Shown piece after piece: positions 18,820 through 28,302 of a stretch of 64,000 nucleotides of DNA (position 1 is the stretch's first letter; the number at the start of each line of letters is the position of its first letter). The notes beneath the pieces were generated by a model. It searched no databases, was not told the DNA's origin, and saw nothing but the letters and a program-made list of their open reading frames with translations. Source of the stretch: Acidiphilium sp. 37-60-79 (GTDB lineage Bacteria; Pseudomonadota; Alphaproteobacteria; Acetobacterales; Acetobacteraceae); contig NCBV01000019.1 of the NCBI GenBank assembly GCA_002279355.1, forward strand, positions 1 to 64,000, in the 5' to 3' direction. The position numbers and the translations under genes are program-made.

Positions 18820-19971
18820 ATGACCGAAGATTTGCCACCGCATCGCGGATTATTGCCGGCTGGGTTCGGCGACACCTTGCCGCCGGACGCTGCCCGCGAG
18901 GCGCATTTGATCGAAACCCTGATGCACCGGTTCGATTTGAACGGGTATCAGCGCGTGCAACCGCCCTTGGTGGAATTCGAAACCACCTTGCTCTCCGGCG
19001 CCGGGGCGGCACTTGGCGAGCAAATTTACCGGATTATGGACCCGGAATCCCAGCGCATGATGGGGCTGCGGGCGGACACCACGCCGCAAATTGCCCGCAT
19101 TGCCACCACCCGCATGGCCAGCGCGCCGCGCCCGCTGCGCTTGGCCTATGCGGGGCCGTGCCTGTTGGTGCGCGGCACCCAAATGGCGCCCGAGCGGCAA
19201 GTATCGCAGGCCGGCATTGAATTGATCGGCCCGGATTTACCGCAAGCCGATGCCGAGGCCATCCTGGTCGCGGCCGATGCACTCCGCGCCGCCGGTATCC
19301 CTTCAATGAGTATCGATCTGACCATGCCGCCCTTGATCCCAGCTTTGATCGGCACTGACGCGCTTGCCGCCGCCGATCAGGCGGAACTCGCCCATGCGCT
19401 TGATCGCAAAGACGCCGCCGCGATCGCCCGGCACGGTGGCCATTGGGCGAATTCCCTCTGCACCTTGCTCGATGCCGCCGGCGTGGCAACCCGTGCGCTC
19501 GATATGATTGCGCAAATTGAGTTGCCGCCGCTGGCCCGCGCCCATGCGGATCGTCTTTCGGCAATCGTCGCCTGTATCGCCGCCGCCGACCCTGCGTTGC
19601 GCGTCACCATCGATCCGGTGGAGTTTCGCGGCTATCGCTATCATACCGGCGCGGCGGTCACGATTTTTGCCCCCGGTCGGCAGGTCGAGTTGGGGCGGGG
19701 TGGCCGCTATCTTTGCGATAATGGCGAATCCGCCACCGGCATCACCCTCTATCCCGATACGGCCTTGCGCGTCGCACCGCCGCTCATCCTGCGCGCCCGG
19801 CTTTATCTACCCGCCGCAGCCCCGGTCGAGGCGGGTGCTGCGGCGCGCGCGCAGGGATTCGCCACCATCGCCGGTCTTAGCCCGGAAACGGATCTCGTTC
19901 ACGAAGCCCACCGCCTCGGATGCTCGCATCTCTGGCGCGATGGCGTCATCACCGATCTTGCAGGAGTATAA
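18820..19971 (+). CDS. hisZ: ATP phosphoribosyltransferase regulatory subunit
   Basis: 383 residues, a histidyl-tRNA synthetase paralogue. Features: GLLPAGFGDTLPP, RADTTPQIARIATTRM, and LRLAYAGPCLLVRG, as in the HisRS catalytic core; the C-terminal anticodon-binding domain of HisRS is absent. HisZ pairs with short HisG in the first step of histidine synthesis. hisZ-purA adjacency is common in alphaproteobacteria. Start: MTEDLPPHRGLLPAGFG at 18820 after a GGAAAG; the longer in-frame reading has no conserved residues. Confidence 0.9.
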   Translation: MTEDLPPHRGLLPAGFGDTLPPDAAREAHLIETLMHRFDLNGYQRVQPPLVEFETTLLSGAGAALGEQIYRIMDPESQRMMGLRADTTPQIARIATTRMASAPRPLRLAYAGPCLLVRGTQMAPERQVSQAGIELIGPDLPQADAEAILVAADALRAAGIPSMSIDLTMPPLIPALIGTDALAAADQAELAHALDRKDAAAIARHGGHWANSLCTLLDAAGVATRALDMIAQIELPPLARAHADRLSAIVACIAAADPALRVTIDPVEFRGYRYHTGAAVTIFAPGRQVELGRGGRYLCDNGESATGITLYPDTALRVAPPLILRARLYLPAAAPVEAGAAARAQGFATIAGLSPETDLVHEAHRLGCSHLWRDGVITDLAGV

Positions 19972-19974
19972 ACC

Positions 19975-21264
19975 ATGGCCAATGTCACGATTATCGGCGC
20001 CCAATGGGGTGACGAGGGCAAGGGCAAGGTGGTCGATTGGCTCGCTTCGCGCGCGGACATCGTGGTGCGGTTTCAAGGCGGGCACAATGCCGGACACACG
20101 CTGGTGGTCGGCAATCAAACCTATAAATTATCGCTCCTGCCCTCGGGGTTGGTGCGCGGCAAACTCGGCCTGATCGGCAACGGCGTGGTGATCGACCCGG
20201 TGGCATTGCTCGCCGAAATCGATCGAATTCGTGCCCAAGGCCTCTCGATCACACCGGAGACGTTACGGATCGCCGATAATGCGCCGCTGATTTTGCCCGT
20301 GCATGCCGCCCTCGATCGTGCGCGTGAGGCCGCGCGCGGCGAACGGCGCATCGGCACAACCGGGCGCGGGATTGGCCCCGCCTATGAGGATAAGGTTGCG
20401 CGCCGGGCAATCCGGGTGTGCGATCTGGCAGAGCCGGACACGCTCGATTGGCGCCTTGATGAGTTGTTGCTGCATCACAACACGCTGCTCGCCGGGCTCG
20501 GCGCGCCGACCTTCGAAAAGGCGACGCTGCTCGCCGATTTGCTGGCTTTAGCGCCGCGAATTCTGCCCTATGCCGAACCAATTTGGGAGCGTCTGGCCCA
20601 AGCACGGCATGAGAATGCCCGCATCCTGTTTGAGGGCGCGCAAGCAGTGATGCTCGATGTTGATCACGGCACCTATCCGTTCGTGACCTCCTCCAACACC
20701 GTCGCGGGCCAAGCCGCCGCCGGCGCCGGGATCGGGCCGGATGCGGTCGGCCGTGTGCTGGGCATCGCCAAAGCCTATTGCACCCGCGTTGGGTCCGGCC
20801 CGTTCCCAACCGAATTGCACGATGCAACCGGCCAATTGCTGGGCGAGCGGGGTCATGAATTTGGCACCGTCACCGGCCGCCCGCGCCGCTGTGGCTGGTT
20901 TGACGCAGCTTTGGTGCGCCAAGCCGTCAAGGTCGGCGGCATTCAGGGCCTCGCCCTGACCAAGCTCGATGTGCTCGATGGCCTGCCAGCGTTGAAAATC
21001 GGGGTCGGCTACCGCATCAATGGCGTAACAAGTCGGCATTTGCCCTCTGGCGCGCGCGCTCAGGCGCAGGCCGAACCGATTTTCGAGACCATCGAAGGCT
21101 GGACCAGCTCGACTCGCGGAGCAAGGTCGTACGCCGAACTCCCCGCGCAAGCGATCAAATATGTCCGGCGCATTGAAGAGCTGGTCGAATGTCCAGTGAC
21201 GCTGCTCTCCACCAGCCCCGAGCGTGACGATACGATTTTGATGCAGGACCCGTTCTCTGATTAG
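19975..21264 (+). CDS. purA: adenylosuccinate synthetase
   Basis: 429 residues. GTP-binding N-terminus [51 protein letters not shown], and the conserved [10 protein letters not shown] near residue 305. It converts IMP and aspartate to adenylosuccinate in AMP synthesis. Starts three bases after hisZ, with GGAGT as RBS, so the two are likely cotranscribed. A strong hairpin with a T-run follows the stop. Confidence 0.96.
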   Translation: MANVTIIGAQWGDEGKGKVVDWLASRADIVVRFQGGHNAGHTLVVGNQTYKLSLLPSGLVRGKLGLIGNGVVIDPVALLAEIDRIRAQGLSITPETLRIADNAPLILPVHAALDRAREAARGERRIGTTGRGIGPAYEDKVARRAIRVCDLAEPDTLDWRLDELLLHHNTLLAGLGAPTFEKATLLADLLALAPRILPYAEPIWERLAQARHENARILFEGAQAVMLDVDHGTYPFVTSSNTVAGQAAAGAGIGPDAVGRVLGIAKAYCTRVGSGPFPTELHDATGQLLGERGHEFGTVTGRPRRCGWFDAALVRQAVKVGGIQGLALTKLDVLDGLPALKIGVGYRINGVTSRHLPSGARAQAQAEPIFETIEGWTSSTRGARSYAELPAQAIKYVRRIEELVECPVTLLSTSPERDDTILMQDPFSD

Positions 21265-21307
21265 AGCGCGATCGTTTTACATCGACGCGCTCTAAGTTCG
21301 TTTTTTT
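21263..21307 (+). terminator. intrinsic terminator after purA
   Basis: AGAGCGCG pairs with CGCGCTCT (stem begins inside the purA stop codon), followed by AAGTTCG and a run of seven T residues. It should end the hisZ-purA transcript. Confidence 0.8.
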
Positions 21308-21318
21308 CGATCAATATA

Positions 21319-21352
21319 GCTGTAGGTCGGGTCAAATGACCCAACCTACAGC
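21319..21352. repeat. 16-bp inverted repeat (GCTGTAGGTCGGGTCA)
   Basis: GCTGTAGGTCGGGTCA and TGACCCAACCTACAGC are separated by two A residues and differ at one position. Long perfect hairpins with a GTAGG...CCTAC outer stem are a widespread type of intergenic element in proteobacteria, so this may be a REP-like unit rather than a terminator. Confidence 0.6.
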
Positions 21353-21360
21353 GATCTGGG

Positions 21361-21602
21361 TCTAATATCACATTTTCGTGATTTAAGGTCCAGATAGGAC
21401 GGATTATCGCCCTATCCTTCGGCGCTGCACAAAATCAAACGTAATTTTATTTCGCCGAATTGCACCGTGACAGGACCCGCTGTGTCGCGTTTCCGCTCGC
21501 CCCTCGTAATTTCAGGATCAAACCGGCATATTCAGTCTGTCCCTGATGCGTGGTTGCGCGCAGGGTCCTGCCTGTCGTGATGATTTTACGGGGAACCCAT
21601 TG
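21361..21602. promoter_or_regulatory. upstream region of the indolepyruvate oxidoreductase gene
   Basis: Contains a third imperfect hairpin around ATCACATTTTCGTGAT (21367-21382) embedded in CTGGGTC...GGTCCAG, also seen in near-identical form at 41605-41620, then AGGACCC (~21474) and GGGTCCT (~21563) that could pair at a distance. The start is preceded by ACGGGGAACC. No clear promoter boxes seen. Confidence 0.35.
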
Positions 21603-24600
21603 ATGAAGACCGCCGAACTTGCACGTGATGCCCGGTATCAAGCCAATTCGGGGCGGATGATCCTGACCGGCACCCAGGCGCTGATCCGTTTACTGTTAAC
21701 CCAGCGTCGGCGTGATCGGGCCCATGGCTTTAACACCGCAGGGTTTCTCTCCGGCTATCGGGGCTCGCCGCTCGGGGGGCTCGATGTGCAGGCCTTCGCT
21801 GCGAAAAAAATGCTCGATGCCGATGATATCGTGTTCAAGCCCGGTCTCAACGAAGATTTAGCGATGACGGCGGTATGGGGCAGTCAAATGACCCCGCTAT
21901 TCGCCGGTGCCAAGCGCGATGGCGTGTTCGCCATGTGGTATGGCAAAGGCCCCGGGGTGGATCGCTCCGGCGATGCGATGAAGCACGCCAATTATGCCGG
22001 CACCACCCGCTTGGGCGGCGTGCTCGTGGTGGCGGGGGATGATCACGCGGCCAAATCCTCGTCCATTGCCAATCAGAGCGAACAGGCTTTGATCGCCGCT
22101 GGCGTGCCAGTCATGGCACCAAGCTCGATCGCCGATATTCTCGAACTCGGCCTCTATGGCTGGGCGGCGTCGCGCCATTCCGGGCTGTATATCGGCTTTA
22201 AAACCGTCGAAGAAATTATCGATTGCACGGCCTCCATCACCACCGACCCCGAATCGCTCCCCATCGTCATGCCCGATATCGATCCCGCCTCGGTCTCGAT
22301 GCGCTTGCACGAGGCGATCCTCGATCAAGAAGCGCGGGTGCTGCGTCTGCGCTATCCGGCCTTGCTCGATTTTGTCCGTGCCAACCCGATCAACCGGCTG
22401 ATCGAGCCCGCGCCGGGTGCGCGCATCGGCATTGTCACGGCCGGCAAATCATTCCTCGATGTTGAGCAGGCGCGCGGCGATCTCGGCTTGGACGGCGTGC
22501 GTTTGCTCAAACTTGGCATGACCTGGCCCCTTGAGCCCGAGGTGATTCGCAATTTTGCCCGCGGCCTTGAAGAAATTATCGTCGTCGAAGAAAAACAACC
22601 GATCATCGAAAATCAAATCAAATCCATTCTCTATGGCAGCGCCACGGCACCGCGCGTGCTCGGCAAAACCGATGATCGCGGGGTCACCCTCCTCAAGCCG
22701 GAATCCGATCTCTCCGCCGCCGACATCACGCTCGCGCTGGGTGACCGCGCCCAGGCTTTGATGCCGAGTCCCGCCCGCGCCGATATGTTAGGCAAATTGC
22801 GCACCAATATCGATGGCGCGAACGCGCTGAACTTCGGCGCTCATCGCATCCCGCATTTTTGCTCCGGCTGCCCGCACAGCACATCGACCAAAGTGCCGGA
22901 CGGTTCCCGCGCCATGGCCGGCATTGGCTGCCATTACATGGTCACCTGGATGGACCGGTCGACCGATGTGTTCTCGCATATGGGCGGTGAGGGCGTCGCT
23001 TGGATCGGCCAATCGCCCTTCACCGAAGAAAATCACGTCTTCGCCAATTTGGGCGATGGCACCTATCACCATTCCGGCCTGCTCGCGATCCGCGCGTCCA
23101 TCGCGGCGGGGGTCAATATCACCTATCGCATCCTGTTCAACGACGCCGTGGCCATGACCGGCGGCCAGCATGTCGATGGCCCGCTCTCCGTGCCACAAAT
23201 CACCCGCCAGCTCGCCGCCGAGGGGGCCGCGCGCATCGATATCGTCACCGACGAGCCGGAGAAATATCAAGCGGTGACCGATCTGGCACCCGGTGTAAAA
23301 ATCCATCATCGCCGCGATCTTGATGCCGTCCAGCGCGAATTCCGCACCCTCTCCGGCACCACCGCCCTAATCTATGACCAGACCTGCGCGACTGAAAAGC
23401 GCCGTCGGCGCAAACGCGGCACCATGGTCGATCCCGCCAAGCGCGCCTTCATCAATGAGCGCGTCTGCGAAGGCTGCGGCGATTGCTCAAAAGCCTCCAA
23501 CTGCGTCTCGGTGGTGCCGCTGGAAACCGAATATGGTCGCAAGCGGGCCATCGACCAATCATCCTGCAACAAGGATTTCTCCTGCGTCGATGGATTTTGC
23601 CCCAGCTTTGTCACGGTGCATGGTGCGGGCCTGCGCAAACCCGAAGCAACCCTGGCCGCCGCGCCGACTGATCTGCCGGAACCCGTGCGCCCTGTCCTGG
23701 ATCGGCCCTGGAACGTGGTGATCGCCGGGATCGGCGGCACCGGCGTGGTCACCATCGGCGCCATGCTCGGTATGGCCGCACATCTCGATGGCCTGCCGGT
23801 ATCGGTGCTCGATGTGCTCGGCCTCGCACAAAAAGGCGGCGCCGTGGTGTCCCATGTGCGCTTCGGCGGCGCGGCGGGCACGGGTCAGGCGCTGCGGGTG
23901 CCAGAAGGCCGCGCCGATTTGCTGTTGGGCTGCGATGCGCTGGTCGCCGGCGAGCATGAAACCCTCGATTGCCTTGGCGAAAATACCGCCAGCGTGGTCA
24001 ATCTACACGAAACCATTACCGGCGCCTTTACCCGCGATCCGGATTTTTCACTCCCCATGCGCCGCCTGCGCCAAACCATCGCGGCACGGGTCGGCGAGGC
24101 GCAGCTCGCAACGCTCGATGCCACAGGGATCGCCACCGCCCTGATGGGCGATGCGATTGCGACCAATTTATTCGTGCTGGGCTATGCGTGGCAGTTGGGC
24201 AAAGTGCCGGTGTCACGGGAGTCGCTCGAACAGGCGATCCGGGTGAATAATCAAGCGGTCAATCTCAATCTCGCCGCCTTCGCCTGGGGCCGCGCTGCCT
24301 GCCTCGACCTGTCCGCCGTGCTCGCCAAATTGCCCAACGCCGATAAAAAAGCCGAAGCCGCACCCGATCTCGATACACTCATCGAGCGCTTCGAAAGCGA
24401 GCTGATAGCCTACCATAACGCCGCCTACGCTCAGCCCTACCGCCCGCTGTTGGCCGAGATGCGCGCCGCCGAATCCCGCCTGCGCCCCGGCTCGACCGCA
24501 TTGACCGAGGCGGTGGCGCGCAATTTCTACAAATTACTTGCTTACAAGGATGAGTATGAGGTGGCCCGCCTCTATAACGCGCCTGCGTTCCGGGCCGCCA

Positions 24601-25046
24601 TCGCCGCGCAATTCGTCGATGGCGGCAAAATCCATATCCATCTGGCGCCGCCGCTGCTCGCCAAGCGCGACCCGCGCACCGGCCATTTGCAAAAACGCGC
24701 CTTCGGCCCCTGGGTGCTCACCGCCTTCCGCGTGCTGGAAAAATTCAAATTCCTACGCGGCACCGCGTTCGATCCGTTTGGCCGCACCGAAGAACGCCGC
24801 ATCGAACGGGCTTTGCCAGCGCGCTATGAACGCTCGATCCGCCAAGCCATCGCTGCGCTGAATGACGATAATTTAGCCAAAGCCATCGAACTCGCCAGCC
24901 TACCCGCGCAAATTCGCGGCTTTGGCCACGTCAAAGAGGCCAATCTGCGAGCCGTCGAACCGCTATGGCACTCGTTGGATGCGATTTTCGCCCCTAACGC
25001 GGCACCAGCGCCGCAACCGCATCACTATAATCTCGCCGCCGAGTAA
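21603..25046 (+). CDS. fused indolepyruvate ferredoxin oxidoreductase (IorA-IorB type)
   Basis: 1147 residues. The N-terminal half is the TPP-dependent alpha part: GYRGSPLGGLD, AGDDHAAKSSSIANQSE, and the TPP region GIGCHYMVTWMD...FANLGDGTYHHSG. A cysteine-rich stretch at ~622-668 (CEGCGDCSKASNC... and CNKDFSCVDGFC) is a ferredoxin-like iron-sulfur domain. The C-terminal half is the gamma-type part with GIGGTGVVTIGAML and a long alphaproteobacterial extension. It oxidises indolepyruvate and other aryl or branched 2-oxoacids to acyl-CoA, from amino acid transamination. It is followed by an acyl-CoA synthetase gene, a plausible partner. The start at 21603 removes ~19 upstream residues with no family match. 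Confidence 0.9.
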   Translation: MKTAELARDARYQANSGRMILTGTQALIRLLLTQRRRDRAHGFNTAGFLSGYRGSPLGGLDVQAFAAKKMLDADDIVFKPGLNEDLAMTAVWGSQMTPLFAGAKRDGVFAMWYGKGPGVDRSGDAMKHANYAGTTRLGGVLVVAGDDHAAKSSSIANQSEQALIAAGVPVMAPSSIADILELGLYGWAASRHSGLYIGFKTVEEIIDCTASITTDPESLPIVMPDIDPASVSMRLHEAILDQEARVLRLRYPALLDFVRANPINRLIEPAPGARIGIVTAGKSFLDVEQARGDLGLDGVRLLKLGMTWPLEPEVIRNFARGLEEIIVVEEKQPIIENQIKSILYGSATAPRVLGKTDDRGVTLLKPESDLSAADITLALGDRAQALMPSPARADMLGKLRTNIDGANALNFGAHRIPHFCSGCPHSTSTKVPDGSRAMAGIGCHYMVTWMDRSTDVFSHMGGEGVAWIGQSPFTEENHVFANLGDGTYHHSGLLAIRASIAAGVNITYRILFNDAVAMTGGQHVDGPLSVPQITRQLAAEGAARIDIVTDEPEKYQAVTDLAPGVKIHHRRDLDAVQREFRTLSGTTALIYDQTCATEKRRRRKRGTMVDPAKRAFINERVCEGCGDCSKASNCVSVVPLETEYGRKRAIDQSSCNKDFSCVDGFCPSFVTVHGAGLRKPEATLAAAPTDLPEPVRPVLDRPWNVVIAGIGGTGVVTIGAMLGMAAHLDGLPVSVLDVLGLAQKGGAVVSHVRFGGAAGTGQALRVPEGRADLLLGCDALVAGEHETLDCLGENTASVVNLHETITGAFTRDPDFSLPMRRLRQTIAARVGEAQLATLDATGIATALMGDAIATNLFVLGYAWQLGKVPVSRESLEQAIRVNNQAVNLNLAAFAWGRAACLDLSAVLAKLPNADKKAEAAPDLDTLIERFESELIAYHNAAYAQPYRPLLAEMRAAESRLRPGSTALTEAVARNFYKLLAYKDEYEVARLYNAPAFRAAIAAQFVDGGKIHIHLAPPLLAKRDPRTGHLQKRAFGPWVLTAFRVLEKFKFLRGTAFDPFGRTEERRIERALPARYERSIRQAIAALNDDNLAKAIELASLPAQIRGFGHVKEANLRAVEPLWHSLDAIFAPNAAPAPQPHHYNLAAE

Positions 25047-25100
25047 TCCTCTTTCACGATCCGGTGTGGCGCGGTAGTCTGGCCGTAACGGGAGTGAAAT

Positions 25101-26771
25101 ATGCAGAACAGCTACGTTCAGGGTTTAAGTGCCACGCCGCGCCTTGGCCTGACCATCGGCGCGGCCTTGGCGCAAGCCGCGCAGGATCACGCCGCGCGCG
25201 ATGCGCTGGTGTCCTGTAGCCAGGGCGTGCGGTTAAGCTATGCGGCGCTTGATGCGCGGGTCGATGAATGTGCGGCAGGCTTATTGGCGCTCGGGCTTGA
25301 ACCCGGTGATCGGATCGGCATTTGGTCACCCAACAATGCCGAATGGGCAATTTTGCAATTCGCCTCGGCGCGGGTTGGCATTATTCTGGTCACCATCAAC
25401 CCAGCCTATCGCACCACCGAACTCGCCTTCGTGCTCAACAAGGTCCAATGCAAAGCACTGGTCCTGGCCCGATCCTTCAAAACCAGCGACTATATTGCCA
25501 TGTTGCTCGAACTCGCGCCCGAATTGCGCCAAGCAACCCCAGGCGCGCTCGAGGCGGCCTCCTTGCCCCATCTCAAACTCTGCATCGCCATCGGCGCTGA
25601 ATCCGCCCCGCCGGGCATGATGTGCTTTGACGCGATCGATGCCGCCGCCACCCAAGCCTCACGCGCCCAGCGCGATACGCTCGCCGCTTCAACGCAGTTT
25701 GACGCCGCCATCAACATCCAATTCACCTCCGGCACAACCGGCGCGCCAAAAGGTGCCACGCTGTCGCATCATAATATTCTCAATAACGGCTATTTCGTCG
25801 GCGCTGGTTGCGGCTTGCGCGCGGGTGATCGCATTTGCATCCCCGTGCCGCTCTATCATTGTTTTGGCATGGTGATGGGCAATCTAGCCGCCATTACCCA
25901 TGGCGCCACCATGGTCTATCCCGCCGAAGGGTTTGATCCGCGCGCCACCCTCGCCGCCGTCGCGGCCGAGGGCTGCACCCATTTATACGGCGTGCCGACC
26001 ATGTTCATCGCCGAACTCGACCACCCAGATTTCGCCAGCTTCGATTTGTCCTCGCTGCGGGGCGGTATCATGGCCGGCACAACCTGCCCGATCGAGGTGA
26101 TGAGCCGGGTCATCGAGCGGATGAATATGCGCGAGATCACCATCTGTTATGGCATGACCGAAACCTCACCAGTGAGTTTTCAATCCGCCCCCAATGATCC
26201 ACCGGCGCTGCGGGTCGCCACCGTCGGGCAGGTGCATCCGCATCTGGAGGTCAAAATCATCGATCCCGAGGGAAACATCGTCCCGGTCGGCACCCAGGGC
26301 GAAATTTGCACCCGCGGCTATTCGGTGATGCTGGGCTATTGGGACGAGCCGGAAAAAACCAACGAGGCGATCGATGATGCCGGCTGGATGCATACCGGCG
26401 ATCTCGGCGTGCTTGATGCCCAAGGCTATTGCACCATCGTCGGGCGGAGCAAGGATATCGTGATCCGCGGCGGCGAAAATATCTACCCGCGCGAGGTCGA
26501 GGAGTATTTATTCCGCCATCCGAAAATCGCAGCGGCCAGCGTGTTTGCCGTGCCGGACCCGAAATATGGCGAAGTGCCTTGCGCCTGGGTGCAGCCGGCA
26601 CCGGGTGAGCGCCTGACCGATGCCGAAGTGCACAATTTTTGCGAGGGACAGATCGCCCATTACAAAATCCCGCGCTATATCCGCATCGTCGATGCGTTTC
26701 CCATGACGGTCACCGGCAAAATCCAAAAATTCATCATGCGCGAGGCGATGATCAACGAGCTCGGGCTGTAA
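25101..26771 (+). CDS. AMP-binding acyl-CoA synthetase
   Basis: 556 residues of the ANL superfamily. Signature [18 protein letters not shown] near residue 210, [46 protein letters not shown] and the C-terminal catalytic Lys in [10 protein letters not shown]. It activates a carboxylic acid (medium/long or aryl fatty acid) to acyl-CoA. It starts ~55 bases after the indolepyruvate oxidoreductase, with GGGAGTGAAAT as RBS, so they are probably cotranscribed. Substrate cannot be read from the sequence; the general resemblance is to FadD-like 2,4-D/AcsM-type ligases. Confidence 0.88.
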   Translation: MQNSYVQGLSATPRLGLTIGAALAQAAQDHAARDALVSCSQGVRLSYAALDARVDECAAGLLALGLEPGDRIGIWSPNNAEWAILQFASARVGIILVTINPAYRTTELAFVLNKVQCKALVLARSFKTSDYIAMLLELAPELRQATPGALEAASLPHLKLCIAIGAESAPPGMMCFDAIDAAATQASRAQRDTLAASTQFDAAINIQFTSGTTGAPKGATLSHHNILNNGYFVGAGCGLRAGDRICIPVPLYHCFGMVMGNLAAITHGATMVYPAEGFDPRATLAAVAAEGCTHLYGVPTMFIAELDHPDFASFDLSSLRGGIMAGTTCPIEVMSRVIERMNMREITICYGMTETSPVSFQSAPNDPPALRVATVGQVHPHLEVKIIDPEGNIVPVGTQGEICTRGYSVMLGYWDEPEKTNEAIDDAGWMHTGDLGVLDAQGYCTIVGRSKDIVIRGGENIYPREVEEYLFRHPKIAAASVFAVPDPKYGEVPCAWVQPAPGERLTDAEVHNFCEGQIAHYKIPRYIRIVDAFPMTVTGKIQKFIMREAMINELGL

Positions 26772-27759
26772 CACCGGCCAGATCATAAAATAGTCGCTTG
26801 CACAGCAAATCCGGTACCGCCCCGGCTGATTTGCACGCGGCCTCCGCCGCCAACGCCTTGGTAATCGCTTCGATAATCGCGGCCTCACGCCAGCGCGTCG
26901 CCGCCTGCACCACCAGCGGCACCCGGCGAAAAAATACCGGCGGGCGGCTCGCCGACACCGCATCACGCGGCGAGGCGCCTTGCGCAATTTTATCAGCCAG
27001 CAACCGCAACCGTCCCAACTCGCTGAGTAAAACCCGGATCACCGCGACCGGTGCAGCACCCTCATCAAGCGCCAGCGCCAGCGCATGATCCGCCCCGGCC
27101 ACATCACCGACCAAAGCGGCATCAATGGCCTCTTGCATCGAACCCGTGCCTTGATCGTCCAACACCGCGTCGATCTCGGCGGCATCAACCCGTTTTGCCG
27201 CCCCGGCATATAAAATCACCCGCTCCGCCGCGTCCCGCAACGCGCCGGTCTCCCCGCCCAACCGGGCGGCGGCTAGAGTTAGCGCCTCGCTGGTAATGCT
27301 CACCCCCGCATCGCGCAGCATCGCGGCAAAAGCCGGGCCACGCGCCGAGGCGTCGGGCACATAGCAAATGATCGCGGCACAATCATCGCGTTTTTCCGCA
27401 AGCCCCCGCAATTTCGAGCGCGTGGTCAAATCACCGGCGAGCACCACCATCAGCGCATCCCCCGGTGTCGCGAGCGCAGCCTCGGCAAATTTCACCTGCG
27501 CATCCCCCGCATCGCGCAGCAAAATCACCCGCCGCCCGCCGCCAAACGCAGGCGCCGAGCCTTCCTCAGCCAGGCGCTCGGCCTGATCCGCACTCAATTC
27601 GGTGGCGCGAAACGGATCATCGAGCGATCCGGCGATCCGCTTCGCCAAGCCCCGGCCCAACTCCACCACGCGCGAGGTATCAGCGCCAAAAATCAGCACC
27701 AGCCGGGTTTTGCCAGGATCAGCGAGAAAACGGTCAATTTGGCGCGCATCGATTTTCAT
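26752..27759 (-). CDS. holA: DNA polymerase III subunit delta
   Basis: 335 residues. Typical start [15 protein letters not shown], then [18 protein letters not shown] (degenerate Walker A position), and the alpha-helical C-terminal domain with [18 protein letters not shown]. It is the clamp-loader subunit that opens the beta clamp. Position after lptE (9 bases) fits the alphaproteobacterial leuS-lptE-holA operon. Its 3' end overlaps the end of the convergent acyl-CoA synthetase by 20 bases. Confidence 0.9.
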   Translation of the reverse strand: MKIDARQIDRFLADPGKTRLVLIFGADTSRVVELGRGLAKRIAGSLDDPFRATELSADQAERLAEEGSAPAFGGGRRVILLRDAGDAQVKFAEAALATPGDALMVVLAGDLTTRSKLRGLAEKRDDCAAIICYVPDASARGPAFAAMLRDAGVSITSEALTLAAARLGGETGALRDAAERVILYAGAAKRVDAAEIDAVLDDQGTGSMQEAIDAALVGDVAGADHALALALDEGAAPVAVIRVLLSELGRLRLLADKIAQGASPRDAVSASRPPVFFRRVPLVVQAATRWREAAIIEAITKALAAEAACKSAGAVPDLLCKRLFYDLAGVTARAR

Positions 27760-27768
27760 CGGGCGCGA

Positions 27769-28302
27769 TCAGCCCGCGTGGGGATGCGCGTTGAAATAAG
27801 TCGCTAATTCCAGAGTGATTTGCTCCGCAATGGCGCGCGCAAGTTGATGATGAGCCTGATCGGTGGACAGCGAGAGGGCAAAATACTGATTATCGATCAC
27901 ATTAACCGCATCCATGGTCGAGGCCGACCCTTTAGTCACCACTTGGCTCGGCTCGCCCGCTTTGGTCAGTTGCCAACGGGCATTGGCAAATAGCCGTGTG
28001 CGCGAACTCGAACTATCCGGCTGCAAGCCAATCACCTGCGCACTGATGCTGTAATTAACGTGCAAATGATAGCGAAAAAACACCGGCGCGCCAGCGCGCC
28101 GCAAATCCGCCTCCAGCGCCTCATGCAGTAATTGCCCCGAACGATTAGGCAATAGCCCAATCTGAATCTCATCCAGCCGCGCCGCCACCGACGCTGTGGT
28201 GCCTGATGAGGGCGCATAGACCGGATGAAACCCACAGCCAGCCAAGGCAGGCAGAATCGCGAGCATCAGCGCGAGAGCGCGAAATTTAGGAGCGAACGAC
28301 AA
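27769..28302 (-). CDS. lptE: LPS-assembly lipoprotein LptE
   Basis: 177 residues. Lipoprotein signal: hydrophobic segment and lipobox LAGC (cysteine at ~23), then [10 protein letters not shown], the usual first words of alphaproteobacterial LptE. It plugs the LptD barrel in the outer membrane for LPS insertion. It overlaps leuS by 17 bases and is followed by holA, a conserved gene order. Sequence similarity among LptE proteins is low; context and lipobox are the main support. Confidence 0.85.
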   Translation of the reverse strand: MSFAPKFRALALMLAILPALAGCGFHPVYAPSSGTTASVAARLDEIQIGLLPNRSGQLLHEALEADLRRAGAPVFFRYHLHVNYSISAQVIGLQPDSSSSRTRLFANARWQLTKAGEPSQVVTKGSASTMDAVNVIDNQYFALSLSTDQAHHQLARAIAEQITLELATYFNAHPHAG

